A stretch of 64,000 bases of DNA, taken from the NCBI RefSeq assembly GCF_023238205.1, contig NZ_CP096661.1:247373-311372 (forward strand), written 5' to 3'. A program made the position numbers and the translations under genes. The notes beneath the pieces were generated by a model. It made no database searches. It saw nothing but the letters and a program-made list of their open reading frames with translations, and was not told where the DNA came from. This document shows positions 16,735 through 26,018 of the stretch, piece after piece. The number at the start of each line of letters is the position of its first letter. The first letter of the stretch is position 1. This DNA comes from Halorussus limi. Its GTDB lineage: Archaea; Halobacteriota; Halobacteria; Halobacteriales; Haladaptataceae.

Positions 16735-16789
16735 GTGCCCGAAAATTCCAACGCTCTACATTTCGCACTCTTCCAGTCGGCGGTTGTGA

Positions 16790-16810
16790 TGAATACAGCC
16801 TCTGTATTCA
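16790..16810. other. Perfect 9-bp hairpin
   Basis: TGAATACAG, three-base loop CCT, then CTGTATTCA. It lies just after the small ORF at 16573-16734 in a 244-base gap with no recognised gene. It could be a terminator, an operator or the end of a small mobile element. Confidence 0.55.
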
Positions 16811-16978
16811 ACATACCGTTTGCATCCGCCGCAGATGACCCACAGCCGACCGATTCAAACCGCCCGCTACCGGTAGCACCTGAAGATATTATCCCGCTCG
16901 ACCACCGAGGACCTGTATGCAGTTGTACGACCAGCCAGCGAGACTATCCGGGGGCGAGGGTGCGAGGTCCCAGAACCG

Positions 16979-17653
16979 ATGCCCGAAGGGGGACGTGGCG
17001 TGACCGACGACCGACTCCCGGCCGAACACCTCTCGCCGCTCGCCGCGCTCGTCGACGAGGTGCTCGCGGGCGCCGGCTACGAGATGGCGGCCGCCACCGA
17101 CGCCATCGACGACGCCGTCCCCGGCTACGGCGGTCTGTTCGACCCTTCGACCACCTCGGACGAGTTGCGTCGTGCGCTCGAAAGTCTACTGACGTCGGAA
17201 CTCACCCGGCCACCCGTCGCCGAACCGACGAGCGATACCTTCGTCCTCTACGTCGACGGCAGTTCGCGCGGTAATCCCGGCCCCGCAGGTGCGGGCGCTG
17301 TCATCATGGACGCTGCGGAGGACGAACTCGCCCGTCTCGGCCGACCGGTCGGCTCTCGGACGGGGAACAACACCGCCGAGTACGTCGCCCTCCAACTCGG
17401 ACTCTCCGAACTGTTGACTCGTTACGAGCCACGCAGGCTCGAAGTGCGCATCGATTCGATGACGGTCATCCGAGACGTCTGGGGCGGCGACGACCCGACG
17501 GAACCAGGCGTTGAGGCATACAGCGAGGCCGTCGCGGAAGCACTGTCGAGCATCCCGGAACACCACTACACGCATCTGGCCGACAGCGACCCGAATCCCG
17601 CCGACGCACTGGCGACAGTGGGAGCCGATATCGCGGCCTTCGGACCGGGATAG
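16979..17653 (+). CDS. rnhA: Ribonuclease HI with N-terminal extension
   Basis: 224 residues. The C-terminal RNase H domain (about 87-220) cleaves the RNA strand of RNA-DNA hybrids. Catalytic residues visible: D93 in YVDGSSRGNPGPAGAG, E134 in NNTAEYVAL, D159 in RIDSM and D209 in NPADALA. The first 85 residues form a helical, acidic extension that is not part of the classical domain; similar extended forms occur in haloarchaea. The ATG at 16979 is used; an in-frame GTG at 17000 (MTDDRLPAEH) is an alternative. Sequence upstream is noncoding and partly decayed. Confidence 0.88.
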   Translation: MPEGGRGVTDDRLPAEHLSPLAALVDEVLAGAGYEMAAATDAIDDAVPGYGGLFDPSTTSDELRRALESLLTSELTRPPVAEPTSDTFVLYVDGSSRGNPGPAGAGAVIMDAAEDELARLGRPVGSRTGNNTAEYVALQLGLSELLTRYEPRRLEVRIDSMTVIRDVWGGDDPTEPGVEAYSEAVAEALSSIPEHHYTHLADSDPNPADALATVGADIAAFGPG

Positions 17654-17942
17654 GAGAGATACACCGCTTCCAATCCGAAATCCGGCTCTGTTGAGTCCTC
17701 AGAAGTTACTAGAAACTACATACATCCTTGGTATTCAGCATGCTATTTCTGCCGGGGGTTGGGTAGGTCGGGAGTGACTTGCAAGATACAGCGTGCGTAT
17801 CGGTCAGCGGTGACTCGTTACGTGCCGCAAACGGAATTACCAGTTCAGGATTACGGATTCATGCAAGCAGACGCGACTATTTCAACATCCGAGTCTACAG
17901 ACAAACAGAAAACATTTCTCCGAGCCATCTAATCCTCAGTCC

Positions 17943-19340
17943 ATGTCGCCCTCCGCCACCCGACGCGGCCTCCTCCGCACAGCGACTGGACTCGCCGTCA
18001 GCACTACCGTCGCTGGCTGTAACCAACAGAAGCCGTCAGACCGGACGACCTCCAGAACTACCACATCCGGAACCACGACCGAGTCCCCGACGCTCGTCGA
18101 CATCAAACGGGAATCGTATCTGGCGAAAGCGTGGACTCTCTCAGAGGGCACCTTCCGCTTCCCGGAAACTGACGCTGTCCCTCTCTCGGACCTCGACAAG
18201 TCCGTCCGTGACGCTGTCCGTACTGCCATCGAGTCCTCACCTTACGAGACTCGGGATGCTACACAGGCATTTCTCGACAGTATCGACGGCGTCAACCTAG
18301 TTGCGTACAACGGCACAGTCTGGGACATCGAGCACACGTTCCCAACCGTGACCGTTCGTCTCGACACCGATATCTCCAAGAGCGAACCCGTCAAAAACCG
18401 CACCGTCGCGTCCAACAGCGAGGACGTCCAGTCGAACGATGCCATCCAAGAAGTGGTCTCGACCATCGCTTCCCTTGGCGTCGAAACCCAACGACGTCCC
18501 TACGAGACCACCCGACTCGAACCCTCCGTCCGAGACTTCCTCGACCGATACGACTACATCGAGACCCCGCAAGGCGTTGGCGAAATCGTCATCTCCCGAA
18601 CCAAACGCGCTCCACCGCACACCGTTCGTGCGCAGGAAGTTACTGACGAGGAACTCTACGGTCGCCGCGTCTGGGAGGCCACCGAGTACGGCCCGCCGAC
18701 GAGAGATTTCATCGACCGCGTCCTCACCAGTGACCGGAAGACACCAGGTAACTATCAGGACCGCATCCACACTACCTATCCGGATGAGGTCCCCCGACAG
18801 TTCGCCAAGGACCTCAACCACGACAGTAACTACGTCCGCGTTGACGACGCGGTCTACGTGTTCGAGACTCGCCACGTCCATTGGGACGAACTCCCGCTTG
18901 CGTTCCACGCGACCGTCTCCGAAGAGAATGCAGAGACAGCTGGCTCCGTTGATATCCGGCTCTCCGTGCAGAATACCGCTGACCACAGTGTCCAACTGCA
19001 GATGGCCGGCATCGCCCCATTCGGTGTACTCTGGGCGTACGGCCTCGGCGGCGAACACGTCCTCTGGAACGATGCGTACGAACAGACCGAGAACGTAGTT
19101 ATCGAGGGCCAGAGCGTCACTCCGGAGTCACACGCAGAGATGGACCTCCTGCCGGGCCGGACCGAGTCTGCGACCTACCGCCTCGGCCACGACCAGCTGG
19201 GAGGCGATGAGTCCCTTCAGACGGGGACTTACGAGGCGCTCGGCACAATTTGGGCGAAGTGGCCGACGTACGAGGGCGCGAAGGAGTACGACTGGTGGAA
19301 TCAACTCTTCCCATACACCCTCACCATCACCGTTCCCTGA
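17943..19340 (+). CDS. Tat-exported lipoprotein, unknown function
   Basis: 465 residues. The N-terminus, MSPSATRRGLLRTATGLAVS, followed by TTVAGC, has a twin-arginine signal and a lipobox whose Cys anchors the mature protein to the membrane. A Thr/Ser-rich linker (about 28-50) follows, typical of haloarchaeal surface lipoproteins. The mature part is globular, of mixed strands and helices, without recognisable catalytic motifs; the last third (about 310-465) looks like an immunoglobulin-like beta domain (DIRLSVQNTADHSVQLQMAG). No family was recognised. A hairpin follows directly after the stop codon. The 289 bases upstream of the start hold no recognised gene. Confidence 0.75.
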   Translation: MSPSATRRGLLRTATGLAVSTTVAGCNQQKPSDRTTSRTTTSGTTTESPTLVDIKRESYLAKAWTLSEGTFRFPETDAVPLSDLDKSVRDAVRTAIESSPYETRDATQAFLDSIDGVNLVAYNGTVWDIEHTFPTVTVRLDTDISKSEPVKNRTVASNSEDVQSNDAIQEVVSTIASLGVETQRRPYETTRLEPSVRDFLDRYDYIETPQGVGEIVISRTKRAPPHTVRAQEVTDEELYGRRVWEATEYGPPTRDFIDRVLTSDRKTPGNYQDRIHTTYPDEVPRQFAKDLNHDSNYVRVDDAVYVFETRHVHWDELPLAFHATVSEENAETAGSVDIRLSVQNTADHSVQLQMAGIAPFGVLWAYGLGGEHVLWNDAYEQTENVVIEGQSVTPESHAEMDLLPGRTESATYRLGHDQLGGDESLQTGTYEALGTIWAKWPTYEGAKEYDWWNQLFPYTLTITVP

Positions 19341-19341
19341 C

Positions 19342-19356
19342 CTCCGCGTAGCGGAG
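19342..19356 (+). terminator. Hairpin terminator candidate after the lipoprotein gene
   Basis: CTCCGC, loop GTA, GCGGAG starts one base after the stop codon of the lipoprotein gene and is followed by cgttgttagt. This is a compact GC stem at the place where transcription should stop. Confidence 0.4.
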
Positions 19357-19625
19357 CGTTGTTAGTAGCGGCCGTCCGCTGGCACCATCCGAGATTTTCA
19401 CTCTCCTCGGGGATGCGGTCGAGTTGTTCCCGGTGGCGAATCTCGTTCGATGCATGGGACGCGCGCAGGTAGTTGTCGAGAGTCTGTCACCACCAAGGCA
19501 TTTTTGGAGGGTGCTAATTCGCGCAAAGCCGAACATCAGAGCGAAATAAGTGCAACTGTTGCAACGAGCTAATCGCACGAGGGAGAGGGCGTCGTTATCG
19601 GTGCGATAAGCGAGGGCTTACCCGC

Positions 19626-19632
19626 TTTATAG
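19626..19632 (+). promoter_or_regulatory. TATA box of the small ORF-glmS transcript
   Basis: tttatag lies about 33 bases before the ATG at 19662 and some 130 bases before glmS, so the transcript should start near the small ORF. Confidence 0.55.
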
Positions 19633-19661
19633 TAATGGACGCCCCGGCCGACCCTGACAGT

Positions 19662-19760
19662 ATGGCCTACAGCACGACCCGACGGAGTCGTCTGGCGGGA
19701 CAGATGCAGAGCGCGACGGCGTCGAACGACCGGACCGCGACCGACGGGCGGGTGAGCTGA
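19662..19760 (+). CDS. Small ORF directly ahead of glmS, 32 codons
   Basis: The ATG at 19662 opens a 32-codon frame (MAYSTTRRSRLAGQ, then polar residues to GRVS). It stops with TGA at 19758-19760, one base before the glmS ATG. The TATA box at 19626 points to transcription starting just before this ATG, so ribosomes would read it first and then pass to glmS. An in-frame ATG at 19635 is too close to the TATA box to be used. No family was recognised. It may be a coupling leader or a true small protein. Confidence 0.45.
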   Translation: MAYSTTRRSRLAGQMQSATASNDRTATDGRVS

Positions 19761-19761
19761 G

Positions 19762-21573
19762 ATGTGCGGCATCATCGCGCGCATCGGCGCGGACGACGGC
19801 GTGGACCGACTGCTCGGCGGTCTCGAACGACTCGAATACCGCGGCTACGACTCCGCGGGCATCGCGGTGGAGAACGGCGCGGGACTCGCCGTCCAGAAGT
19901 GTAGCGGCCGCGTCGACGACCTCAAGGAGTCGGTCGACGACAGCGGCGTCTACGGCGGTATCGGCATCGGGCACACGCGCTGGAGTACCCACGGCCCGCC
20001 GACCGACGACAACGCCCACCCCCACACCGGCGCGACCGGAGAGGTCGCGGTGGTCCACAACGGCGTCGTCGAGAACCACGCCGAACTCCGCGCGGAGTTG
20101 GAGGCCGCGGGCCACGAGTTCACCAGCGACACCGACACCGAGGTCATCCCGCACCTCTTCGAGCGCCACCTCGCGGACAACGACCCCGAGACGGCCTTCC
20201 GAGAGGCGGTCCGGGACCTCGACGGAAGCTACGCCATCGCCGCGATGGTCGAGGGCGAGGACGCGGTCTTCGCCGCGAGGCAGGGGTCGCCGCTGGTGCT
20301 GGGCGTGGACGACGAGGAGTACTTCCTCGCCAGCGACGTGCCCGCGTTCCTCGAACACACCGACGAGGTGATCTACTTCGAAGACGACGAGGTCGGCGTC
20401 GTCCGACCCGGTGACGTGGAACTCTCGACGCTCGACGGCGACCCGGTCGAGCGGTCGAGCGAAGTCGTCTCGTGGGACCCCGAGGAGACCGGCAAGGGCG
20501 GCTACGACCACTACATGCGCAAGGAAATCGAGACCCAGCACGTCTCGCTGGCGAACGGAATCAAGGGCCGAGTCGGACCCGACGGCCGGGAACCCGACCT
20601 CGACGACTTCCCGCCGGGCGCGTTCGAGGGCGTCGAGCGCGTCCAGTTCGTCGCCTGCGGCACCTCGTTCCACGCCGCGAAGTACGGCACCCAACTGCTC
20701 AACAAGGCCGGGGTCGCCGCCCAAGCGTTCCGGGCCAGCGAGTACGACGACGCGATTCCGGTCGACCGCGAGACGCTGGTCGTCGCGGTGACCCAGAGCG
20801 GCGAGACCGCAGACACCCTCGCGGCGCTCGACCGCGCGACGAAGGCGGGCGCGCGTACGGTCGCGGTGACGAACGTGATGGGGTCCTCCGCGGCCCGGGA
20901 GGCCGACGACGCGCTGTTCATCCGGGCCGGCCCCGAAATCGGGGTCGCGGCGACCAAGACGTTCTCCTCGCAGGTCGTCTCGCTCTCGCTTCTGGCCCAC
21001 CGGGTCTCGGCCGACGCGGCGGACGAATCGCCGTGGGACGACCCGGCGGCGTTCTACGACGCGCTCGAACGCCTCCCCGACCACGTCGAACGCGTCCTCG
21101 GCCGGGAGGACGCGGCGGGGGTCGCCGACGACTACCTCGGGAGCGACGCCTTCTTCTTCATCGGCCGGGGTCTCGCCTACCCGGTCGCCATCGAGGGCGC
21201 GCTCAAGTTCAAGGAGATAACTTACGAACACGCCGAGGGGTTCGCCGCCGGCGAACTCAAGCACGGCCCGCTCGCGCTCGTCACGCCCCGCACACCCGTC
21301 TTCACGGTCGTCACGGGCGACGACGACGAGACGACGGTGACGAACGCTCGGGAGGCCCAGACCCGCGGCGCGCCCATCGTCGCGGTCTCTCCGCCGGACC
21401 ACACCGTCACCGACGCGGCCGACGCCCACCTGCCGATTCCGGACACCCACCCGGACATCGCGGGTCTGCTGGCGAACGTCCAACTCCAACTGCTGTCGTA
21501 CCACACCGCCGACCGACTCGGCCGCGCCATCGACAAGCCGCGCAACCTCGCCAAGAGCGTCACCGTCGAGTGA
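19762..21573 (+). CDS. glmS: Glutamine-fructose-6-phosphate aminotransferase
   Basis: 603 residues, the family's normal length. It converts fructose 6-phosphate and glutamine into glucosamine 6-phosphate and glutamate, the first step to UDP-GlcNAc. The N-terminal glutaminase domain has the catalytic Cys2 (MCGIIARIG), EYRGYDSAG and HTRWSTHG. Two SIS sugar-isomerase domains follow (about 285-430 and 455-595), with CGTSFHAAKYG, TQSGETADTLAAL, KTFSSQ and GRGLAYPVAIEGALKFKEI. The C-terminal KSVTVE is the usual ending. It is followed after six bases by the asparagine-synthase-like gene. Its partners glmM and a glmU-like gene are about 31-36 kb away in the same window. Confidence 0.96.
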   Translation: MCGIIARIGADDGVDRLLGGLERLEYRGYDSAGIAVENGAGLAVQKCSGRVDDLKESVDDSGVYGGIGIGHTRWSTHGPPTDDNAHPHTGATGEVAVVHNGVVENHAELRAELEAAGHEFTSDTDTEVIPHLFERHLADNDPETAFREAVRDLDGSYAIAAMVEGEDAVFAARQGSPLVLGVDDEEYFLASDVPAFLEHTDEVIYFEDDEVGVVRPGDVELSTLDGDPVERSSEVVSWDPEETGKGGYDHYMRKEIETQHVSLANGIKGRVGPDGREPDLDDFPPGAFEGVERVQFVACGTSFHAAKYGTQLLNKAGVAAQAFRASEYDDAIPVDRETLVVAVTQSGETADTLAALDRATKAGARTVAVTNVMGSSAAREADDALFIRAGPEIGVAATKTFSSQVVSLSLLAHRVSADAADESPWDDPAAFYDALERLPDHVERVLGREDAAGVADDYLGSDAFFFIGRGLAYPVAIEGALKFKEITYEHAEGFAAGELKHGPLALVTPRTPVFTVVTGDDDETTVTNAREAQTRGAPIVAVSPPDHTVTDAADAHLPIPDTHPDIAGLLANVQLQLLSYHTADRLGRAIDKPRNLAKSVTVE

Positions 21574-21579
21574 GCGCGA

Positions 21580-23280
21580 ATGAACCGAGAACTGTTCGGC
21601 GTCTTCGGCGACCGGGCGGCGTTCGCGCGGTTCCGAGAACCGTCGTCGTTCGACTGCGTGGTCGAGGGCGACTCGATGACTGTCGGCGTCCGCGACGTCG
21701 GATTCGGAATCCCGGGCCGGACGGACGCACACGCGGGCGACGACGGCCTCTGCGTCCTCTGGGGCGAGGCGTACCTCCCGGAAGCGACCACGACGCCCGC
21801 CAAGCGGATGCTGGAGCGCGCCCTCGCGGCGGGTCCCGACGTGCTGGCCGACGTGAACGGGTCGCACCTCGCCGCGGTCGACGGGGGCGACTCGGCCTAC
21901 GTCGCCACCGACCCGGCCCGGACGTGGGACTGCTTCTACACCGACGCGCCCGGCGTCAGGGTGTTCGGTAGCGACGCCTTCGAGGTGGCGCGCGCGATTC
22001 CCGACCCGACGGTCCGCCGGGACAGCCTGCTCGAATTCCTCCACCTCGGCGTGGTGCTGGGCGACGCGACCCTCGTGGACGAACTCCGCCGGGTGCCGTT
22101 CGACGGCCGCCTCCACGCCGACCGCACCGAGACGTTCGACCGGTTCGCATACCGGCCGACCGAGTTCGACCACGTCGAGCAACTCGCGGTCCGCCTCGAA
22201 CGCGCGCTCGAACGCCGGGCGCGGCTTCCGGGTCGGAAGGGCTTGCTCCTGAGCGCGGGCTACGACTCGCGGGCCTTCCTCGCCGGAGCGACCGACGTGA
22301 ACGCCTGTTACACCGTGACGCGACAGGGCGGCCGCGAGGCCGCGGTGGCCGGACGCATCGCCGACCAGTACGGCAGCGACCACGACGCCTTCGAGGCCGA
22401 CGGCGACTACCTGAACACCGACTTCGAGACGATTCGGTACGCCAACGGTATCCGCGAGTCCATCCACATCCATCAGGGAGGCTACGCCGACCGCATGGAC
22501 GCCGACGCGATGTACCACGGCCTGCTGTTCGACACGTTCCTCCGGGGCCACTTCCTCCCCCGCGACGCGGTCGAGGCGTGGGGGTATCGGCTCCCCCGGT
22601 CGAAACTGGCGACCGACTTCGACCCCGCGAGACGCCTCGTGACCGACAAGTTCGGGTTCGTCCCGCTGAGCGACCGCGCCGCCGACTTCGGCGTGGGCGT
22701 CGAGAGTCTCGACTTCGCCCGCGACGCCGTGGACCGGGAGTTCGACCGACTTGACGACCGCTACGACTCGCCGCACAACGGCTGTGCGGCCGTCGGCGTC
22801 GCCAACCAGCCGACCCACCCGTTCCGGACTCACTTGGCGAACCACTTCCTCGAAGCGTTCCCAGCGGCCGACGCCGAACTGCTGGACTGGCACCTCCGGA
22901 CCCCGCCCGAACACCGCAACACTCGGACCTTCCGGCGGGCGCTGGAGCGCATCGACTCGGACGTGCTTCGACACCGACCGCCCGACAGACCCCACGACTC
23001 GGCGACACTCAACGAGATAGAGCAGTTCGTCCGGGCGCGGACGCCGTTCCTCGAGTCCTTCGAGAACGCGTGGCCGGACCGCCGCCGGGAGTACGACCGG
23101 GCGAACTTGGACGCCGAACTGTTCCCCGACCGACCGGCGATTCAGGAGCTACCGGTCAGGCTGAAGCTCCGCATCAACGACGCCCGGACGTGGCTCGGGC
23201 GACTGGAGCGCGATTCGGCTCCCGAGGCCCGAGCGATTCTGTCGCCGCCCGCCGACCGGTTTCGGCTTCGGTCGGTGTGA
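21580..23280 (+). CDS. Asparagine-synthase-like amidotransferase without glutaminase cysteine
   Basis: 566 residues. The N-terminal 200 residues resemble the class II glutaminase part of asparagine synthases, but the protein begins MNRELFGVFG, so Cys2 is replaced by Asn and glutamine cannot be the usual ammonia source. The synthetase part has an ATP-pyrophosphatase loop LLLSAGYDSRAFL (S225-A-G-Y-D-S230). Relatives act on glycan, lasso-peptide or antibiotic precursors as well as aspartate. It starts six bases after glmS, suggesting co-expression and a role with an amino-sugar or glycan (inference). An asparagine synthase using free ammonia is the main alternative. Confidence 0.82.
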   Translation: MNRELFGVFGDRAAFARFREPSSFDCVVEGDSMTVGVRDVGFGIPGRTDAHAGDDGLCVLWGEAYLPEATTTPAKRMLERALAAGPDVLADVNGSHLAAVDGGDSAYVATDPARTWDCFYTDAPGVRVFGSDAFEVARAIPDPTVRRDSLLEFLHLGVVLGDATLVDELRRVPFDGRLHADRTETFDRFAYRPTEFDHVEQLAVRLERALERRARLPGRKGLLLSAGYDSRAFLAGATDVNACYTVTRQGGREAAVAGRIADQYGSDHDAFEADGDYLNTDFETIRYANGIRESIHIHQGGYADRMDADAMYHGLLFDTFLRGHFLPRDAVEAWGYRLPRSKLATDFDPARRLVTDKFGFVPLSDRAADFGVGVESLDFARDAVDREFDRLDDRYDSPHNGCAAVGVANQPTHPFRTHLANHFLEAFPAADAELLDWHLRTPPEHRNTRTFRRALERIDSDVLRHRPPDRPHDSATLNEIEQFVRARTPFLESFENAWPDRRREYDRANLDAELFPDRPAIQELPVRLKLRINDARTWLGRLERDSAPEARAILSPPADRFRLRSV

Positions 23281-23325
23281 CGCCGGGTGTGCGTCGCGTC
23301 GGTCGTCTCGCTAGCCGAGGTTTCG

Positions 23326-25107
23326 CTATCCGAGGTCGCTCCGAGCGAACCGCCGGAAACCGAGATACACCGCGAGTGCGGCGAACGACGCGGAGACGGC
23401 GACGCTGTAGAGGAACACCGGCGCGGTCACTTCCGCGTGGGTTTCGTACGCGGTCAGCGCGAAGAGACCGTCGAGAACCGTCTCGAACGCGACGAACGGG
23501 CTGAGGCGGTCGAGGTAGCGGAACCACAGCGGACCGAGGCTGGTGGTGATCGCGGTGTCCGGGGTGCGGAACTCGCCGGTGAAGACGAGCGCGGCCGTCG
23601 GCCGGACGAGTACGCCCCACAGGCCGTAGGCGGGGGTGAACGCCAGAAACGTCCCGAACGCGGCCGCGAGCGCCCGATACCGCGACGAGACGGCCGCGGA
23701 GACGCCGACGACGACGCTCGTCCAGGCGACGGCGTACAGCAGCGTCCATCCCGCCCACGCGAGGAAGACTCCGGGGTAGAACTCGCCGAAGCGCGTCGCG
23801 ACGAGGGCCTCCGCGAAGCAGACGAGGGGGAGGAGCGTGCAGACGGCGAGCGTCGTCCGCGAGAGGAGTTTCCCGAGGACGAGGTCCCGACGGGTCGCCG
23901 ACAGTCCGAGGACCAGTCGGGCGGTCCCGTCCTCTCGGTCGCCCGCGACGGTCCGATACCCGACCGCGATGCCGAGGGCCGTCACCGGAAGGAAGAACGT
24001 CCGCGGAACGTCCGCGAGTTCCCCGGCGACGGTCGACACGCTGTTCGGGTCGAGGCCCTGCCAGAGGCGCGGTCCGGTGAACAGAACGACCGCCGCGATG
24101 CCGCCCATCGCGACCCAGTTCTGGAGCGTGTGCCGGGCGTCAGCGCGGGCGACCGTGCGAACGCGCGCGAGCGTCGTCCGCGGCCCGGGGCCGTCCCGAC
24201 TGCGTGTAGCGGGTCCGACGCCGGAGAGCAACCGCCAGAGCCGACTCCCCACCCCGAGTCCGGAACCGTCGTCGTCGAGGTCCGCACGCTCGAAGCGACG
24301 CGCTCCGACCGCCAGCGGGACCGCGCCGAACAGGACGAACGCGGCGGCCCCCAGCAGGTTCGGGAGGAGGCCGCCGGTGGGAGTCCCCGGACCCACGGAC
24401 TCGACCGACCAGCGCATCGCCTCCCAGAAGCTTATCAGCGGGTTGAGGCGCTCGGTGACGCGGAGCCACGTCGGGGCCGACGCCAGCGTCTCGTACGACG
24501 GCGCGTCGAGCGACCCGGTGAACACGAGCGAGAACACCGGCCGGACGACGACGTTCCAGATGCCCACGTCCAGACTGAACAGGGCGTACGTCCCGGCTAA
24601 CGCGCCGAGCGTCCGGTACTCCGAGGCGAACGCCGCCGAGTAGCCGACGGCGACGGCGGTCCAGACCGCGCCGTAGAGGAGCATCCACCCGGCCATCACC
24701 CAGAACGACGCCAGATGCGGTCGGCCGTACCCCCGGGCGACGAGAGCGCTCGCGACGGCGAGGACCACCGTCAGCGCACCGACGACGACGGCAGCGCGCG
24801 CGAGGAGTTTCCCCAAGACGAACCCCCGTCGCGTTCCGCCGAGGCCGAGCGCGAACTGGAGGGTTCCGGTCGCTCGGTCCCCGACGACCGAGTTGTAGCC
24901 GACGGCGGCGACGACCACGAGCGCGAAGGTCATCAGTTCCATCGGGAGCATCAGCAGGTACTCGCCGATTGGATGTATCTCCGGCCGCGCGGACCCCGGA
25001 ATCGACAGGAGGAACATCATTCCGAGGAGGATGACGGCGCCCCAGACGAGTCGGCTCCGGGCCGCGCGACGTGCGTCCTCCCGGGCGATGGTCCAGACCC
25101 GACTCAT
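23326..25107 (-). CDS. ABC-2 type transporter permease with two repeated halves
   Basis: 593 residues. The protein is an internal duplication: each half starts with a cytoplasmic segment (VWTIAREDARRAARSRLVWG; VRTVARADARHTLQNWVAMG), has about six membrane segments, and shares the pattern GDR(A/E)(T/D)GTx(Q/R)(F/L)xLGLxxTRRxxVLGKLL. This fits ABC exporters of the ABC-2/NosY type. A single gene therefore supplies both membrane halves. The ATG at 25107 lies within the 3' end of the ATPase gene (4-base overlap), so the two are translationally coupled. The substrate is unknown. Confidence 0.88.
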   Translation of the reverse strand: MSRVWTIAREDARRAARSRLVWGAVILLGMMFLLSIPGSARPEIHPIGEYLLMLPMELMTFALVVVAAVGYNSVVGDRATGTLQFALGLGGTRRGFVLGKLLARAAVVVGALTVVLAVASALVARGYGRPHLASFWVMAGWMLLYGAVWTAVAVGYSAAFASEYRTLGALAGTYALFSLDVGIWNVVVRPVFSLVFTGSLDAPSYETLASAPTWLRVTERLNPLISFWEAMRWSVESVGPGTPTGGLLPNLLGAAAFVLFGAVPLAVGARRFERADLDDDGSGLGVGSRLWRLLSGVGPATRSRDGPGPRTTLARVRTVARADARHTLQNWVAMGGIAAVVLFTGPRLWQGLDPNSVSTVAGELADVPRTFFLPVTALGIAVGYRTVAGDREDGTARLVLGLSATRRDLVLGKLLSRTTLAVCTLLPLVCFAEALVATRFGEFYPGVFLAWAGWTLLYAVAWTSVVVGVSAAVSSRYRALAAAFGTFLAFTPAYGLWGVLVRPTAALVFTGEFRTPDTAITTSLGPLWFRYLDRLSPFVAFETVLDGLFALTAYETHAEVTAPVFLYSVAVSASFAALAVYLGFRRFARSDLG

Positions 25108-26018
25108 GCGTTCGTCCCGTCGGTTACCGCCCGGAAGACCTGCTCCAACGACGGTGTTTCGTTGTCGATGTCCACGACGGTCGCGCCCGCGTCGTCCACT
25201 CGGGAGACCACGTCGGCCTTCACCGACGGGTCCGTGCAGACGACCCGAAGGGTCCCGTCGCGCGCCGTCGCGTCGTCGACGCCGTCGAGCGCCGCGAGTT
25301 CGCGCTCGACGCCGTCGGGCGCTGACTCGACGGCGAGAGTGAACTCGGCGGGCGTCTCGGTGTCGGCCCGGAGCGACTCGACCGCGCCGACGGCCGCGAG
25401 TTCGCCGCGGTGCATGATGCCCACCCGGTCGCAGACCGTCTCCACTTGGTCCATGATGTGACTTGAGAAGAACACCGCGGCACCGCGGTCGCGCTCCTCC
25501 CGGACGATTTCGCGGACGAGACTCACGCCGGACGGGTCGAGTCCGCCGAGGGGTTCGTCGAGGACGAGCAGGTCGGGGTCGCCGACGAGCGCGATTGCGA
25601 GACCGAGGCGCTTTCGCATGCCCTTCGAGAACCCGCCGACCGGCCGGTCGGCGGCGTCGGCGATACCGACGCGTTCGAGGAGGTCGCCGGGGTCGTCGGT
25701 CGCGCGCTTCATCTCGGTCGCGAACCGGAGGTGGTCGCGGGCGGTGTCCCGGTCGTAGAACCCGGCGGCCTCCGGCAAGACGCCGATGCGTTGGCGGACC
25801 GCTCGGGGGTCCTCCTCGGGGTCGTAGCCGAGGACGGACACGTCGCCCGAGGTGCGCCGGACGAAGTCCAGCAACACGTTGATGGTCGTGGACTTGCCCG
25901 CGCCGTTCGGGCCGAGGAAGCCGAACACTTCGCCGCGTTCGACGCGGAGGTCGAGGTCGCGAACGGCGTGGAGGGAACCGAACCGCTTTGTCAGCGAGCG
26001 CGTTTCGATGGCGGCCAT
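25104..26018 (-). CDS. ABC transporter ATP-binding protein
   Basis: 304 residues. Walker A is GPNGAGKST (near 38-46), the signature is GFSKGMRKR, Walker B is DLLVLDEPLGGLDP, and the switch His is in SSHIMDQVE. The C-terminal 85 residues form the extra alpha-beta domain common in ABC-2 exporter ATPases. Together with the duplicated permease it forms a complete two-component exporter with the ATPase acting as a homodimer. The upstream region (26019-26268) shows no gene. Confidence 0.94.
   Translation of the reverse strand: MAAIETRSLTKRFGSLHAVRDLDLRVERGEVFGFLGPNGAGKSTTINVLLDFVRRTSGDVSVLGYDPEEDPRAVRQRIGVLPEAAGFYDRDTARDHLRFATEMKRATDDPGDLLERVGIADAADRPVGGFSKGMRKRLGLAIALVGDPDLLVLDEPLGGLDPSGVSLVREIVREERDRGAAVFFSSHIMDQVETVCDRVGIMHRGELAAVGAVESLRADTETPAEFTLAVESAPDGVERELAALDGVDDATARDGTLRVVCTDPSVKADVVSRVDDAGATVVDIDNETPSLEQVFRAVTDGTNA

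Larger units (their letters stand above)
19341..19661. other. Intergenic region upstream of glmS
   Basis: Apart from the terminator-like hairpin and the promoter at 19626-19632 no feature was identified. The minus strand at about 19386-19486 has protein-like composition but no start codon and no recognised family. Confidence 0.4.

Noticed and set aside
19386..19486. Minus-strand frame with protein-like composition (LDNYLRASHASNEIRHREQL)
   Set aside because: It follows a stop without any start codon, is only about 30 residues of plausible sequence and matches no family I recognise. It may be a remnant but cannot be supported.
20511..20957. Long Arg-, Ser- and Ala-rich frames opposite or out of phase with glmS and similar genes
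   Set aside because: High GC makes long antisense frames common; these lack family motifs and the acidic composition of real proteins here.
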